Source: Hyphomicrobiales bacterium (GTDB lineage Bacteria; Pseudomonadota; Alphaproteobacteria; Rhizobiales; Rhizobiaceae). Taken from it: a stretch of 64,000 bases of DNA. Shown piece after piece: positions 38,390-47,552 of the stretch. The translations under genes were made by a program, and so were the position numbers. The notes beneath the pieces are model-generated. The model made no database searches. It saw nothing but the letters and a program-made list of their open reading frames with translations, and had not been told where the DNA came from. The DNA is taken from NCBI GenBank assembly GCA_900472485.1, contig UCII01000010.1:186001-250000 (forward strand), read 5' to 3'. Each line of letters starts with the position of its first letter. The stretch's first letter is position 1.

Positions 38390-39262
38390 TCAAGCCTCCA
38401 GATTCTTGCCGACTGCGCGCATCAGGAAGATCGCGACGATATTGGCGAGGATGACGGCGATGATGCCGCCCGCCGATGCGCCGCCGACGTCCTGCGACAG
38501 AACGATCTGCGAATAGACGAGATAAGTCAGATTCGTCGTCGCCGTGCCCGGTCCGCCGTTGGTGGTGACGAGGATCTCGGCGAAAGCCGACAGCATGAAG
38601 ATCGTCTCGATCAGGATGACGACGGTGATGGCGCGGGCGAGATGCGGCAGGATGATGTAGATGAATTTCGAAATCGGTCCGGCGCCGTCCATCTCGGCAG
38701 CTTCCTTCTGCTCCTCGTCCAGCGACTGCAGGGCCGTCAGCAGGATAAGTGTTGCGAAAGGCAGCCACTGCCACGCGATGATGATGATGATCGACAGCAG
38801 CGGAACCGTCTCCAGCCAGGTCAGCGGATCAAGCCCGAAGAACCGGAAGAGATGTGCCAGGAGCCCGTTCACCGGGTTCATGAACATATGCTTCCAGATG
38901 AGGGCTGCGACCGTCGGCATCACGAAGAAGGGCGCAAGCACCAGCATGCGCACGATACCCTGGCCGAAGATCGGCTGATCAAGAAGGAGAGCGAGCGCAA
39001 TGCCGCCGATGACGGTGATCAGCAACGCACCGCCGACGAGCAGCAGCGTCACGATCAGCGAGCTCAGAAAGGCAGGATCGGTGATGAAATATTCGTAGTT
39101 GAGAAACCCGAGGAAATCATGCGTGCCGGGGTTCAGAAGATTGTAGTTCAGCGTCGAGAAATAGATCGTCATCACGAGCGGGACGATCATCCACGCAAAG
39201 AGGAGCAGAACCGAAGGCGCCATCATGACGCGTGCGGTGGAACGGGTGTGCAACGTTGCCAT
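38390..39262 (-). CDS. smoF: Sorbitol/mannitol ABC transporter permease
   Basis: A 290-residue inner-membrane permease with six helices. A conserved loop (SLDEEQKEAAEMDGAGPISK) replaces the usual EAA motif in typical MalF-like form. It is encoded 144 bp after the binding-protein gene, the gap holding a hairpin with a U tract. The symbol is by operon position. Confidence 0.9.
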   Translation of the reverse strand: MATLHTRSTARVMMAPSVLLLFAWMIVPLVMTIYFSTLNYNLLNPGTHDFLGFLNYEYFITDPAFLSSLIVTLLLVGGALLITVIGGIALALLLDQPIFGQGIVRMLVLAPFFVMPTVAALIWKHMFMNPVNGLLAHLFRFFGLDPLTWLETVPLLSIIIIIAWQWLPFATLILLTALQSLDEEQKEAAEMDGAGPISKFIYIILPHLARAITVVILIETIFMLSAFAEILVTTNGGPGTATTNLTYLVYSQIVLSQDVGGASAGGIIAVILANIVAIFLMRAVGKNLEA

Positions 39263-39320
39263 GGCAAGTACCGACCTATCTTTAAAGGAGGGGGTGGCCG
39301 CGGACCGGCTGAAACAAAAG

Positions 39321-39352
39321 GGCCGCCAAGGGTAGTTCGGCGCTCGGCGGCC
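39321..39352 (-). terminator. Attenuator-like hairpin after the polyol-binding-protein gene
   Basis: On the minus strand, 54 bp past the binding-protein stop, a 7-bp stem (ggccgcc / ggcggcc) is followed by CTTTTGTTTC. This resembles a partial terminator that would lower permease expression relative to the binding protein, as in other rhizobial sugar operons. Confidence 0.65.
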
Positions 39353-39406
39353 TAGGGGAAAGCAGTGCTCGAGAGGGGGCGCTGCTTTCCTTAGCTTCGA
39401 AGGCCC

Positions 39407-40723
39407 TTACTTCGGATAGCCGGCCTTCTTCATTTCGCGTTCCGTCAGCTGCTGGGCAGCCTTCAGAGCCTGATCGACGGAGATCTGGCCGGCGAGAGCG
39501 GCCGAGAACTGCTGGCCGACAGCCGTGCCGATGCCCTGGAATTCAGGAATGGCGACGAACTGGACGCCGACATAGGGAACCGGCTTGATGGTCGGATGCG
39601 TCGGATCAGCCGAGTTGATCGAGTCGAGCGTCATCTTGGCGAAAGGCGCTGCCTTCTGGTAGTCCGCATTTGCATAGAGCGAGGTGCGGGTGCCGGGAGG
39701 TGCGTTCAGCCAGCCTTCCTTCTGTGCGACCAGGTTGGTGTAGTCCTTGCTGGTTGCCCAGGAGATGAACTTCTCCGCCGCTTCGGTCTTCTTCGAGGAA
39801 GCCGGGATGGCGAGATTCCATGCCCAGAGCCAGTTGCCGCGCTTGCCGAGGCCCTTATCCGGAGCCAGAGCGAAGCCGACCTTGTCGGCAACCTTCGATT
39901 CCTTCGGATCGGAAACGAAGGAGGCAGCAACGGTGGCGTCGATCCACATGCCGCACTTGCCGGACTGGAACAGGGCCAGGTTCTCGTTGAAGCCGTTGGA
40001 CGATGCGCCCGGAGGACCGGCATCCTTCATCAGCTTGACGTAGAAGTCGAGCGTGTCCTTCCATTCCGGCTGGTCGAACTGTGCCTTCCACTTTTCATCG
40101 AACCAGCGAGCGCCGAACGAATTCGACATCGCCGTCAGGAACGCCATGTTTTCGCCCCAGCCTGCCTTGCCACGAAGGCAGATGCCGTAGACTTCATGAT
40201 CCTTGTCGGTGATCTTGCGGGCGGCATCGGCAACGAAGTCCCAGGTCGGAGCGTCCGGCATCTTCAGGCCGGCCTTCTCGAACAGGTCCTTGCGGTACAT
40301 GACCATCGAGCTTTCGCCATAGAACGGTGCTGCGTACAGCTTGCCGTCGGTCGTCAGACCGCTGCGAATGGCCGGGAGAAGGTCATCCACATCGTAGTTC
40401 TTATCGGCGGAAAGCTTGTCGAGCGAGGCAAGCCAGCCGAGCTTGCTCCAGATCGGCACTTCATAAGTACCGATGGTCAGCACGTCGTACTGGCCGGCCT
40501 TGGTAGCGATGTCGGTCGTAACCTTCTGGCGCAATACGTTTTCTTCGAGCGTGACCCATTGCAGGTCGATACCGGGGTTCTTGGCTTTGAAATCGTCCGT
40601 AAGCTTCTGCATACGGACCATGTCGCCGTTGTTAACCGTCGCAATCGTAAGGGTTTCGGCAGACGCCAGGCCGGCAAACATCAGAGCCGAGCAGGCGCCC
40701 AGCAGTAAAGTTTTCAATTTCAT
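39407..40723 (-). CDS. smoE: Periplasmic sorbitol/mannitol-binding protein
   Basis: A 438-residue family 1 solute-binding protein with a Sec signal peptide (residues 1-22, cleavage near GLASA-ET). The mature protein starts ETLTIATVNNGDMVRMQKL and has typical GGSSMV-like and LWAWNLAIPASSK regions. It is the first gene of the polyol transport operon. The ligand assignment rests on the downstream mtlK and on synteny. Confidence 0.9.
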   Translation of the reverse strand: MKLKTLLLGACSALMFAGLASAETLTIATVNNGDMVRMQKLTDDFKAKNPGIDLQWVTLEENVLRQKVTTDIATKAGQYDVLTIGTYEVPIWSKLGWLASLDKLSADKNYDVDDLLPAIRSGLTTDGKLYAAPFYGESSMVMYRKDLFEKAGLKMPDAPTWDFVADAARKITDKDHEVYGICLRGKAGWGENMAFLTAMSNSFGARWFDEKWKAQFDQPEWKDTLDFYVKLMKDAGPPGASSNGFNENLALFQSGKCGMWIDATVAASFVSDPKESKVADKVGFALAPDKGLGKRGNWLWAWNLAIPASSKKTEAAEKFISWATSKDYTNLVAQKEGWLNAPPGTRTSLYANADYQKAAPFAKMTLDSINSADPTHPTIKPVPYVGVQFVAIPEFQGIGTAVGQQFSAALAGQISVDQALKAAQQLTEREMKKAGYPK

Positions 40724-40869
40724 ATCTTCCTCCCAGAAGATTAAAAATGAGCATTCGCTTTGCTCGTGGGCAATTACTCACTTCTTGCGGCAAAATGTCA
40801 ATGTAGATTCGTTGCTGCATTGCCGAGCAAGCAGCCTATCCTTTTGTTTTTACGAGTTAAATTTTTTGC

Positions 40870-41823
40870 TCACACCTTGAGCAAAAATTCGGCAACTGCC
40901 TCGTCGGTAATCAAACCATTGATCTGCTGACCGACGACGGCCGCCTTGATCGCCTGGAATTTGCGCCGGCCCTTGGCGATTCCTATGACGCTGCAGGTAT
41001 CGCGCGACGGCAAGGGCGCACTGGCGACGCGCTCATTGACATCGTCGGGCATGAGCTTGCCATTGCCATCGAAAACCCAGCCGCAGATTTCGCCGGCGGC
41101 GCCCCGGTCCATCAATGCCAGCATCTCGTCCCTCTCGAGAAAGCCGTCGAGACAGAGCGGTGCTTCCACACCCATCTCGCCGATGCCGACGAAGGTCACG
41201 TCAGCCTGTGCGCTGATATCGAGCGTCGAGCGCACCAATGCCTGCGCATGCAGCAGTTCGCGCTCCTCCGCGGAAGACACCAGCACCGGCAGCGGCATCG
41301 GAAAATGCCGCGCCTTGACGACGTCCGCCATGCTGAAAATGACGTTGTAATAGGCGGCCGAGCCGTCGGGGCCGATATTGCCCGTCAGCGACACCACCCG
41401 ATGCTGCAGACATTCGATCGCCGGCAGCTGATCGACCGCAGCCTTCAGCGTGCGGCCCGTGCCGATCGCCAGCACGATGGGGTCGGCTCGCCGCAGCCAG
41501 CGCTCGATTTCGGCGGCACCGGCCTCGGCGATGCCAATAGTGGAGGACGTGCTGTCCGGATCGCTCGGCACGATATCGACATGCCGCAGATTGAATTTCT
41601 TCTTGAGCTCTGCCGCATATTCCAGGCAGGCGGCGATCGGGTGATCCAGCCGGACCTTGATCAGCCGTTCGGCAACGGCCAGCGACACCAGACGCTGCGC
41701 CGACTGGCGGGATATTCCCATAGCAACGGCGATTTCATCCTGCGTGCGGCCAGCGACGTAGTAGAGCCATCCGGCCCGCGCCGCATCATCAAGCCGCCCC
41801 TGGGAATCCAGCTTCTTCGCCAT
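40870..41823 (-). CDS. SorC-family transcriptional regulator of the polyol cluster
   Basis: A 317-residue SorC-type regulator. The HTH (RTQDEIAVAMGISRQSAQRLV, about residues 26-46) is followed by the sugar-binding domain (VLAIGTGRTLKAAVDQL; VVSLTGNIGPDG). It lies upstream of and co-oriented with the transporter operon (146 bp), the place of the smo regulator in relatives. It probably responds to a polyol or its phosphate. Confidence 0.88.
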   Translation of the reverse strand: MAKKLDSQGRLDDAARAGWLYYVAGRTQDEIAVAMGISRQSAQRLVSLAVAERLIKVRLDHPIAACLEYAAELKKKFNLRHVDIVPSDPDSTSSTIGIAEAGAAEIERWLRRADPIVLAIGTGRTLKAAVDQLPAIECLQHRVVSLTGNIGPDGSAAYYNVIFSMADVVKARHFPMPLPVLVSSAEERELLHAQALVRSTLDISAQADVTFVGIGEMGVEAPLCLDGFLERDEMLALMDRGAAGEICGWVFDGNGKLMPDDVNERVASAPLPSRDTCSVIGIAKGRRKFQAIKAAVVGQQINGLITDEAVAEFLLKV

Positions 41824-41882
41824 CGCCTTCCTTTACCGAAACAGCGCCCTCGCTCGGGATGATCCGGACTATCCGCACCGGA

Positions 41883-42338
41883 TCATTCAGCTTCCGGCGG
41901 GATGACACCCTTGGTCAAGGTGAAACAACCATAGAAGCGGCGCTCGCCGGTCTGAATGACGCAAAAAGCATCCTTGGCACGCTCGTAGAAGGCAAAACGC
42001 TCGACCGGCGTCAGCGGCCAATGCTTGCCCTCGGCCTTATCGATCACGGCCTGGACTTCACGCTGCACCTGCGGCACCTCATCTGGCGCGCCAACCACTT
42101 CCATGCGCGCCGCCGCATCATCGATGAAGGTATCGAGCGGCATCAGGGACAAGATTGCCGCAACCGCATCGGCGGACGACACGTTATCGATGCGCAGCAG
42201 CTCGCCCAGAACGGTCTGGCTTGCCACCGATTCAGCGGGGAAATTCGTATCGACGACGGCGAGCATATCGCCATGCCCCATGGATTTAAGCGCATAGAGC
42301 ACGTCCGCATTCAACAGCGGCGAAATTCCCTTCAGCAT
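41883..42338 (-). CDS. RbsD/FucU-family sugar mutarotase
   Basis: A 151-residue protein starting MLKGISPLLNADVLYALKSMGHGDMLAVVD, the RbsD/FucU signature with the catalytic His in GHGD. Such proteins interconvert ring forms of fucose or ribose. A ggagga Shine-Dalgarno precedes ATG 42338. It lies 59 bp upstream of the SorC regulator on the same strand. FucU is slightly more likely than RbsD by length. Confidence 0.88.
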   Translation of the reverse strand: MLKGISPLLNADVLYALKSMGHGDMLAVVDTNFPAESVASQTVLGELLRIDNVSSADAVAAILSLMPLDTFIDDAAARMEVVGAPDEVPQVQREVQAVIDKAEGKHWPLTPVERFAFYERAKDAFCVIQTGERRFYGCFTLTKGVIPPEAE

Positions 42339-42553
42339 GAACGATCCTCCGATAGCCTGTGGCGGCCACTTCGCGGCCACTTCGTTCTCCGCGCAAACAA
42401 GTAACCATCGCGTTCCTATCTGTCCATAGGCGCCGGGAACGTTTTCGGCGGGTCGTCCACCCATGAACTGTGCATCGCGCCGCGGCTTATTTCAGCCGTT
42501 ATTGACCCGATAGGTTCGTCGGCATTAACTGAAGCACGTTCAACGGTTGAGAG

Positions 42554-43219
42554 GTGCAGGTGCGCATTCTTGTGGTGGAGGACGACGACACGATCGGCGG
42601 CGCGGTTCGCGACCATATCGCAGCGGGGCCCCATGCCGTGGATTGGGTCAGGAACCTGACCGATGCGGAAGAGGTCACCAGCGCCGTGCAATACGGCCTC
42701 ATCCTGCTGGATCTGCAGCTTCCGGATGGCAGCGGCATCGATTTCTTGAAGCGGCTGCGCCGCAAGCCTGACGAAACGCCCGTGATCATCCTGACGGCTC
42801 GCGATCAGATCTCCGACCGCATCGAAGGCCTGAACAGCGGCGCCGACGATTATCTCGTCAAACCGTTCAACCTCGGCGAATTGACGGCACGTATCCTGGC
42901 GGTCGCCCGGCGTTATGCCGGCAGTCCGCAGCCGACGCTCCGGTTTGACGACCTCGAAATCGACCAGCCGCAGCGCCGCGTCAAGCTGGCAGGCAAGGAT
43001 GTAATTCTGACGGGACGAGAATGGGCCGTACTCGACCTGCTGATCACGCGGCCGGGCGCCATCGTCTCCAAGGACAAGATAGAAGAGGCGCTCTACGCCT
43101 TCGGCTCGGAAATCGAGAGCAACACCGTGGAGGTCTATGTCAGCCGCCTGCGCAAGAAGATCGGCAAGGACCGCATAAGGACGGCCCGCGGCGTCGGCTA
43201 TTGCCTGGGTGAGCGATGA
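42554..43219 (+). CDS. OmpR/PhoB-family response regulator
   Basis: A 221-residue two-component regulator. The receiver domain has the acidic pocket (VVEDDD), the phospho-acceptor Asp in LILLDLQLPDGSG, and the conserved Lys in DDYLVKPF; the C-terminal winged helix ends EVYVSRLRKKIG. The start is GTG, at 42554 or 42560; both are close to a gagagg sequence. The stop overlaps the kinase start by 4 bp (ATGA). The stimulus is unknown. Confidence 0.92.
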   Translation: MQVRILVVEDDDTIGGAVRDHIAAGPHAVDWVRNLTDAEEVTSAVQYGLILLDLQLPDGSGIDFLKRLRRKPDETPVIILTARDQISDRIEGLNSGADDYLVKPFNLGELTARILAVARRYAGSPQPTLRFDDLEIDQPQRRVKLAGKDVILTGREWAVLDLLITRPGAIVSKDKIEEALYAFGSEIESNTVEVYVSRLRKKIGKDRIRTARGVGYCLGER

Positions 43220-44568
43220 CCGAACACAAGGAGCCCAGCCGTGCCAGCATCACCCGGCGGCTGATCACTGCGCTGACCGGCACTGTCGTCGTCTTCTGGT
43301 TGATTGCCGTCGGTATCGGTGTCTACGTCGTCAACAAGGAACTCTCGGAAACCTTCGACGGCGCATTGCAGGAAACCGCCGAGCGTCTGCTGCCACTGGT
43401 GCTCGACGATCTCGCCAACCGCGACCATTCCGGCGATCCTCAGAGCCTGGAAGAGCTCAACAAGGGGCTGAACCGTGAATATCTGACCTATCAGGTGCTC
43501 GATGGGAACGGCAAGGTCATCCTGCATTCCCACGATGCCCCGCCCACGGCCTATGACGTGCCGCTGAAGATTGGCTTCCACAATACGTCGCGATACCGAA
43601 TCTACACCGAATCCTCCGCCGACGGCACGATCTTCCTGCACGTCGCCGACGCCTTCAAGAATCGCCGCGAGGCATCGCGCGAAAGCGGCGTCGCGCTGCT
43701 CTGGCCGCTGCTGGCCCTCATTCCCGCCAGCATCATCGCCATCGGCGTCGTCGTCGGCCGGTCGCTAAGGCCGATCGACCGTCTGCGCTCGGAGATCGCC
43801 ACCAAGGACGGCGGCAACATGGCGCCGCTCGTGAGCGAGACGCTGCCGCTCGAGCTGCAGCCGATCGCCCGCTCCGTCAACCTGCTGCTGGAGCGCCTGC
43901 GCCTGGCGCTGGAAGCCGAGCGCGAATTCACCGCCAATAGCGCCCATGAGCTGCGCACCCCGATTGCTGGCGCCCTTGCGCAGACCCAGAGGCTGATCGC
44001 CGAACTGCCGCAGGGGCAATTGACGGAACGCGCCGGCCGCATCGAGACGTCGCTCTCCAATCTCGGCCGGCTGGCCGAAAAGCTGCTGCAGCTTTCCCGC
44101 GCCCAGGCCGGGATCGGCACGGGTGACAAACCCGCCGATCTCTTGGCGATCATCGAAACCGTCATCGGCGACTATGATCGCGATACGGGCACGGCAGGCC
44201 GTGTTCTTCTGGAGAACAAAACGGCGGTGAAACTGATGCGCAACGTCGATATCGACGCATTTGCGATCGTCATGCGCAACCTCATTGAAAACGCCTTGAT
44301 CCACGGCCCAGACGATGACGAAGTGACCGTCAGCGTCGATGACCGCACCGTCCGCGTCATCAATGGCGGCGCCGTGCTTTCTGCACAGGAGCTTGCCGGC
44401 CTGAAGAAGCGCTTCTGGCGCGGCAAGACGAAAGCGGCGGGCTCCGGCCTCGGACTTTCGATCGTCGAGCGCATCGTCGGCCAGATCGGCGGACATCTCG
44501 ATCTACTATCGCCGGCGACGGGCAGGACCGATGGCTTTGAAGCCAGGATCACCTTGCCGTCCGGCTGA
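43216..44568 (+). CDS. Sensor histidine kinase
   Basis: A 450-residue membrane kinase paired with the preceding response regulator. Two transmembrane segments (about residues 15-38, TVVVFWLIAVGIGVYVV, and about 155-178, LLWPLLALIPASIIAIGVVV) flank a periplasmic sensor region. Then come a HAMP-like linker, the H box NSAHELRTPIAG, N box MRNLIENALIHGP and G box KAAGSGLGLSIVERI. All catalytic motifs are intact. Confidence 0.93.
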   Translation: MTEHKEPSRASITRRLITALTGTVVVFWLIAVGIGVYVVNKELSETFDGALQETAERLLPLVLDDLANRDHSGDPQSLEELNKGLNREYLTYQVLDGNGKVILHSHDAPPTAYDVPLKIGFHNTSRYRIYTESSADGTIFLHVADAFKNRREASRESGVALLWPLLALIPASIIAIGVVVGRSLRPIDRLRSEIATKDGGNMAPLVSETLPLELQPIARSVNLLLERLRLALEAEREFTANSAHELRTPIAGALAQTQRLIAELPQGQLTERAGRIETSLSNLGRLAEKLLQLSRAQAGIGTGDKPADLLAIIETVIGDYDRDTGTAGRVLLENKTAVKLMRNVDIDAFAIVMRNLIENALIHGPDDDEVTVSVDDRTVRVINGGAVLSAQELAGLKKRFWRGKTKAAGSGLGLSIVERIVGQIGGHLDLLSPATGRTDGFEARITLPSG

Positions 44569-44670
44569 TGACGCGCTGGCTGTCAGGGATTGGCCTGGCA
44601 GAGGATTGATCTTGCAAAGACCGGCAAAGGGTGCGAGCAAGTGCGCCATGTTTCCAGCAGGTCGGCATTC

Positions 44671-45597
44671 ATGATCGTTTCCTTCGACATTGGCGGCAGC
44701 GCCATCAAAGGCGGCATCGCCCGCTCCATGACGGATATCGTGCCGCTGGCGCGACGCCCGACGCCCAGGCACGATTTCGCCGAATTCGTCGCTGCCCTGC
44801 GCGAAGTGATTGCCGAAGCCGGCGAGAGGCCGGATTGCCTCTCCTTCTCCATCGCCGGCGTCGTCGATCCCGATACACAGACACTCACCTGCGCCAATAT
44901 TCCCTGCATTCACGGCCGGCACCTTGCCGCTGACCTCGAAGCGGAACTCGGCTATCCCGTGCTGATCGCCAACGATGCCGATTGCTTCGCCATGGCCGAG
45001 GCCATGTCCGGCGCGGGCCGTGGCCATCGCATCGTCTTCGGTGCCATACTCGGCACCGGCGTCGGCGGCGGCCTTGTCGCCGATGGCCGGCTGGTCAATG
45101 CTGCCGGCGGCTTTGCCGGGGAATGGGGCCACGGCCCCATCATCGCGTCCTCAGCCGGCAATCCGCCTGTTGTCATTCCCGCCTATGCCTGCGGCTGCGG
45201 CCAGAAGGGCTGCGTCGACACCGTCGGCGGCGCGCGCGGCATCGAACGCCTGCACAAGACGCTTCACGGGCTGGAACTTTCCAGCGAGGAGATCATCGGC
45301 CAATGGCTCAAGGGCGGAGACCGCGCGGAACGCACGATCGACGTCATGGTCGACCTGGTCGCCTCGCCGCTCGCCCTCACCATCAACATAACCGGCGCGA
45401 CCATCGTGCCCGTCGGCGGCGGCCTTTCCAACGTCGAACCACTCCTGGCAAGGCTGGATGAGGCGGTGCGTGCCCGCATCCTGCGCAAATTCGGCCGGCC
45501 GCTCGTCGTGCCGAGCGAGTGCAGGCTGGAACCGGGCCTCATTGGCGCCGCCCTGCTGGGCCTGCAATATGCCGGAGAGCGCACCCATGCTGCTTGA
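44671..45597 (+). CDS. ROK-family kinase, N-acetylglucosamine kinase-like
   Basis: A 308-residue ROK protein without an HTH, hence a sugar kinase. It shows the ATP site VSFDIGGSAIKGG, catalytic Asp in VLIANDADCFA, GFAGEWGHGPI, and the ROK zinc motif YACGCGQKGCVDTVGG. This resembles NagK. ATG 44671 is chosen because the fold begins there, although a GTG at 44641 would add 10 residues. The next gene overlaps by 11 bp. Confidence 0.88.
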   Translation: MIVSFDIGGSAIKGGIARSMTDIVPLARRPTPRHDFAEFVAALREVIAEAGERPDCLSFSIAGVVDPDTQTLTCANIPCIHGRHLAADLEAELGYPVLIANDADCFAMAEAMSGAGRGHRIVFGAILGTGVGGGLVADGRLVNAAGGFAGEWGHGPIIASSAGNPPVVIPAYACGCGQKGCVDTVGGARGIERLHKTLHGLELSSEEIIGQWLKGGDRAERTIDVMVDLVASPLALTINITGATIVPVGGGLSNVEPLLARLDEAVRARILRKFGRPLVVPSECRLEPGLIGAALLGLQYAGERTHAA

Positions 45598-46297
45598 GGT
45601 CTGCGTCGAGGATATTGCCGGCCTCAAGGCCGCCGTCGAGGGCGGCGGCGATCGCATCGAGCTTTGCAGCGCGCTTCCTCTTGGCGGATTGACGCCTAGT
45701 GCCGGGCTGATGGCCGCTGCGGCGAAGATGCCTGTTCCCGCATACGCCATTATCCGCCCGCGTGCCGGCGGCTTCGTCTACTCAGCCGATGAGCTTGATA
45801 TCATGAAGCAAGACATCGATACGGCGCGAGCTGTCGGCTTGCCCGGTGTCGTGCTCGGTGCCTCCCTGCCCGATGGGCGACTCGATGTTGATACGCTTAC
45901 GGCTCTCACCGCCCATGCGGAAGGCCTCGGCAAGACGCTGCACCGTGCCTTCGATCTGGTGCCCGACGTCGCAGAAGCCGTCGATATCGCGATCTCCCTC
46001 GGCTTCGAGCGCATCCTGACATCCGGCGGCGCAAAGACCGCGGGGGAAGGGCTCGCCGTGCTCGAACAGGCGATTGCAGCCGCCGCCGGCCGCATCTCCA
46101 TCATGCCCGGCTCCGGCGTGACGCTGGCGACGGTCGGCCAGCTTTGGCCGAGCCTGCAGATCAGCGAGATTCATGCCTCCTGCTCGGCACCCGTCTCCGA
46201 GATCGATGAGCGAGCCATCGCCCTCGGCTTCTCGGCGCCATCGGCCCGCCGCACGGATGCCGCCACCGTCAAGGCACTCAAGGCATATTTCGCGTAG
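45587..46297 (+). CDS. cutC: CutC family protein
   Basis: A 236-residue TIM-barrel protein. It starts MLLEVCVEDIAGLKAAVEGG, followed by DRIELCSALPLGGLTPS, YAIIRPRAGGF, ILTSGGAKTA and EIHASCSAP. These are the CutC family hallmarks, once linked to copper homeostasis in E. coli, though that role is disputed. It is translationally coupled to the ROK kinase gene, a combination that suggests sugar metabolism instead. Confidence 0.9.
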   Translation: MLLEVCVEDIAGLKAAVEGGGDRIELCSALPLGGLTPSAGLMAAAAKMPVPAYAIIRPRAGGFVYSADELDIMKQDIDTARAVGLPGVVLGASLPDGRLDVDTLTALTAHAEGLGKTLHRAFDLVPDVAEAVDIAISLGFERILTSGGAKTAGEGLAVLEQAIAAAAGRISIMPGSGVTLATVGQLWPSLQISEIHASCSAPVSEIDERAIALGFSAPSARRTDAATVKALKAYFA

Positions 46298-46521
46298 AAC
46301 GACCCCACAAGGACGTGCAGCAGTTCTGTAACAAGAACGTGCAAAAGCCGCACCGGCTGCGCAAGATCGCAGTCCGCGGTGTGCAACATCATGAATTGAC
46401 AAAGAAACATTAGAATGATCAATCGTTCATAAACGCATATGATGTAGCCATGAACATGGCTGCGCAACATACGGTTATTGCAGCAAGGTAAGTTTCCTCG
46501 GGAGTAGCTGTGATCTGAACC

Positions 46522-47403
46522 ATGTCGGTGGCGCCACCTCGCAAGAAAAGCAGGGCTGTCTTTTGGATTGCCGCCGTTGTCATCGGTTCGATCATCCTCG
46601 TAACCGCGCTCCTGGCTAACGATATGCGCAATCTGCGGGCGCTGGACGATCGCTATCACTTCAATCTGTTTCTGAAACCGGAACAACACCCCGCAGCACC
46701 GACCACGCCCGTGCAGGAACAGCAGCCATCTCATGCAGCCACGCCTCCGGCAGCGGCGCCGAAGACATCAGCCCCGGCAGCCAGCAGCGTCCGCGTCAAG
46801 CCAGCGACTGTCGCCGCCAAGCCGTCCCCCAAGAAACGATCCCATCTGCTGGACGAGCCTGTCGACGCGCTGCTGAGCGCCTTTGTGCGAAGCTGGCGGA
46901 TATCGGGCCAGACGCTTTGCGCCGATCTCCAAAAGTTCGGCCTGTCCGTAGGCGAATGGCGGCAAAGCGAGCTGGGCGCCGGCACTTCGGAGTGCAGCTA
47001 TGCCGTCCAGAAGGGCGCCTATGGCGATCCCAAGGCGGCTTCCTTCTTCATCATCGCCAGGGGCAAACCATCAGGCGAAATCGATACCATCCGCATCAAG
47101 GTCATCATGCCTGACAATGACGATGGAAAGGCCGTTGCCGGCACCTTTGTCGATACTGTCGTCCTATTGCTGAACGAGACCCATTGGCTGGACTTTCAAG
47201 CGGCGCTCGAGGCGATCGGCAAATTGCAGGACGTGACGCTGCAAGCTTTCGGCGCCAAGCTTGCCTTTTTCAAGGAATTCCAGAGCGGCAACAATTTCAA
47301 CCTGCAGCTGGAATTGCGCAGAACCTCGCCGGAGCAGCTCCGCACCGCGATCGTCTTCGACAAGGCGCGCTGGACATTGCCCTCTCCCCCATCGACCAAC
47401 TAA
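46522..47403 (+). CDS. Signal-anchored periplasmic protein of unknown function
   Basis: A 293-residue protein with a basic N-terminus (PPRKKSR), one transmembrane anchor (VFWIAAVVIGSIILVTALLA, residues 13-32), a Pro/Ala-rich linker (about 55-105) and a C-terminal globular domain containing SWRISGQTLCADLQKFGL and SECSYAVQKG. A Cys pair about 30 residues apart may be disulfide-bonded. I do not recognise the family with certainty. It is preceded by a 224-bp gap without clear features. Confidence 0.75.
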   Translation: MSVAPPRKKSRAVFWIAAVVIGSIILVTALLANDMRNLRALDDRYHFNLFLKPEQHPAAPTTPVQEQQPSHAATPPAAAPKTSAPAASSVRVKPATVAAKPSPKKRSHLLDEPVDALLSAFVRSWRISGQTLCADLQKFGLSVGEWRQSELGAGTSECSYAVQKGAYGDPKAASFFIIARGKPSGEIDTIRIKVIMPDNDDGKAVAGTFVDTVVLLLNETHWLDFQAALEAIGKLQDVTLQAFGAKLAFFKEFQSGNNFNLQLELRRTSPEQLRTAIVFDKARWTLPSPPSTN

Positions 47404-47552
47404 ACTCTGCAACCCCAACATTCGAGCACTCCGGTTTTTGTTGCGTCGCGCCATGGATGGTGCTCATATAGGCAACGATTCCGAAGGTCGGCGGATCACC
47501 GGCCGCCAGCATCATGTTTCCCGAGAGCACGAGGCGGTTTCCGAAGGGATTC

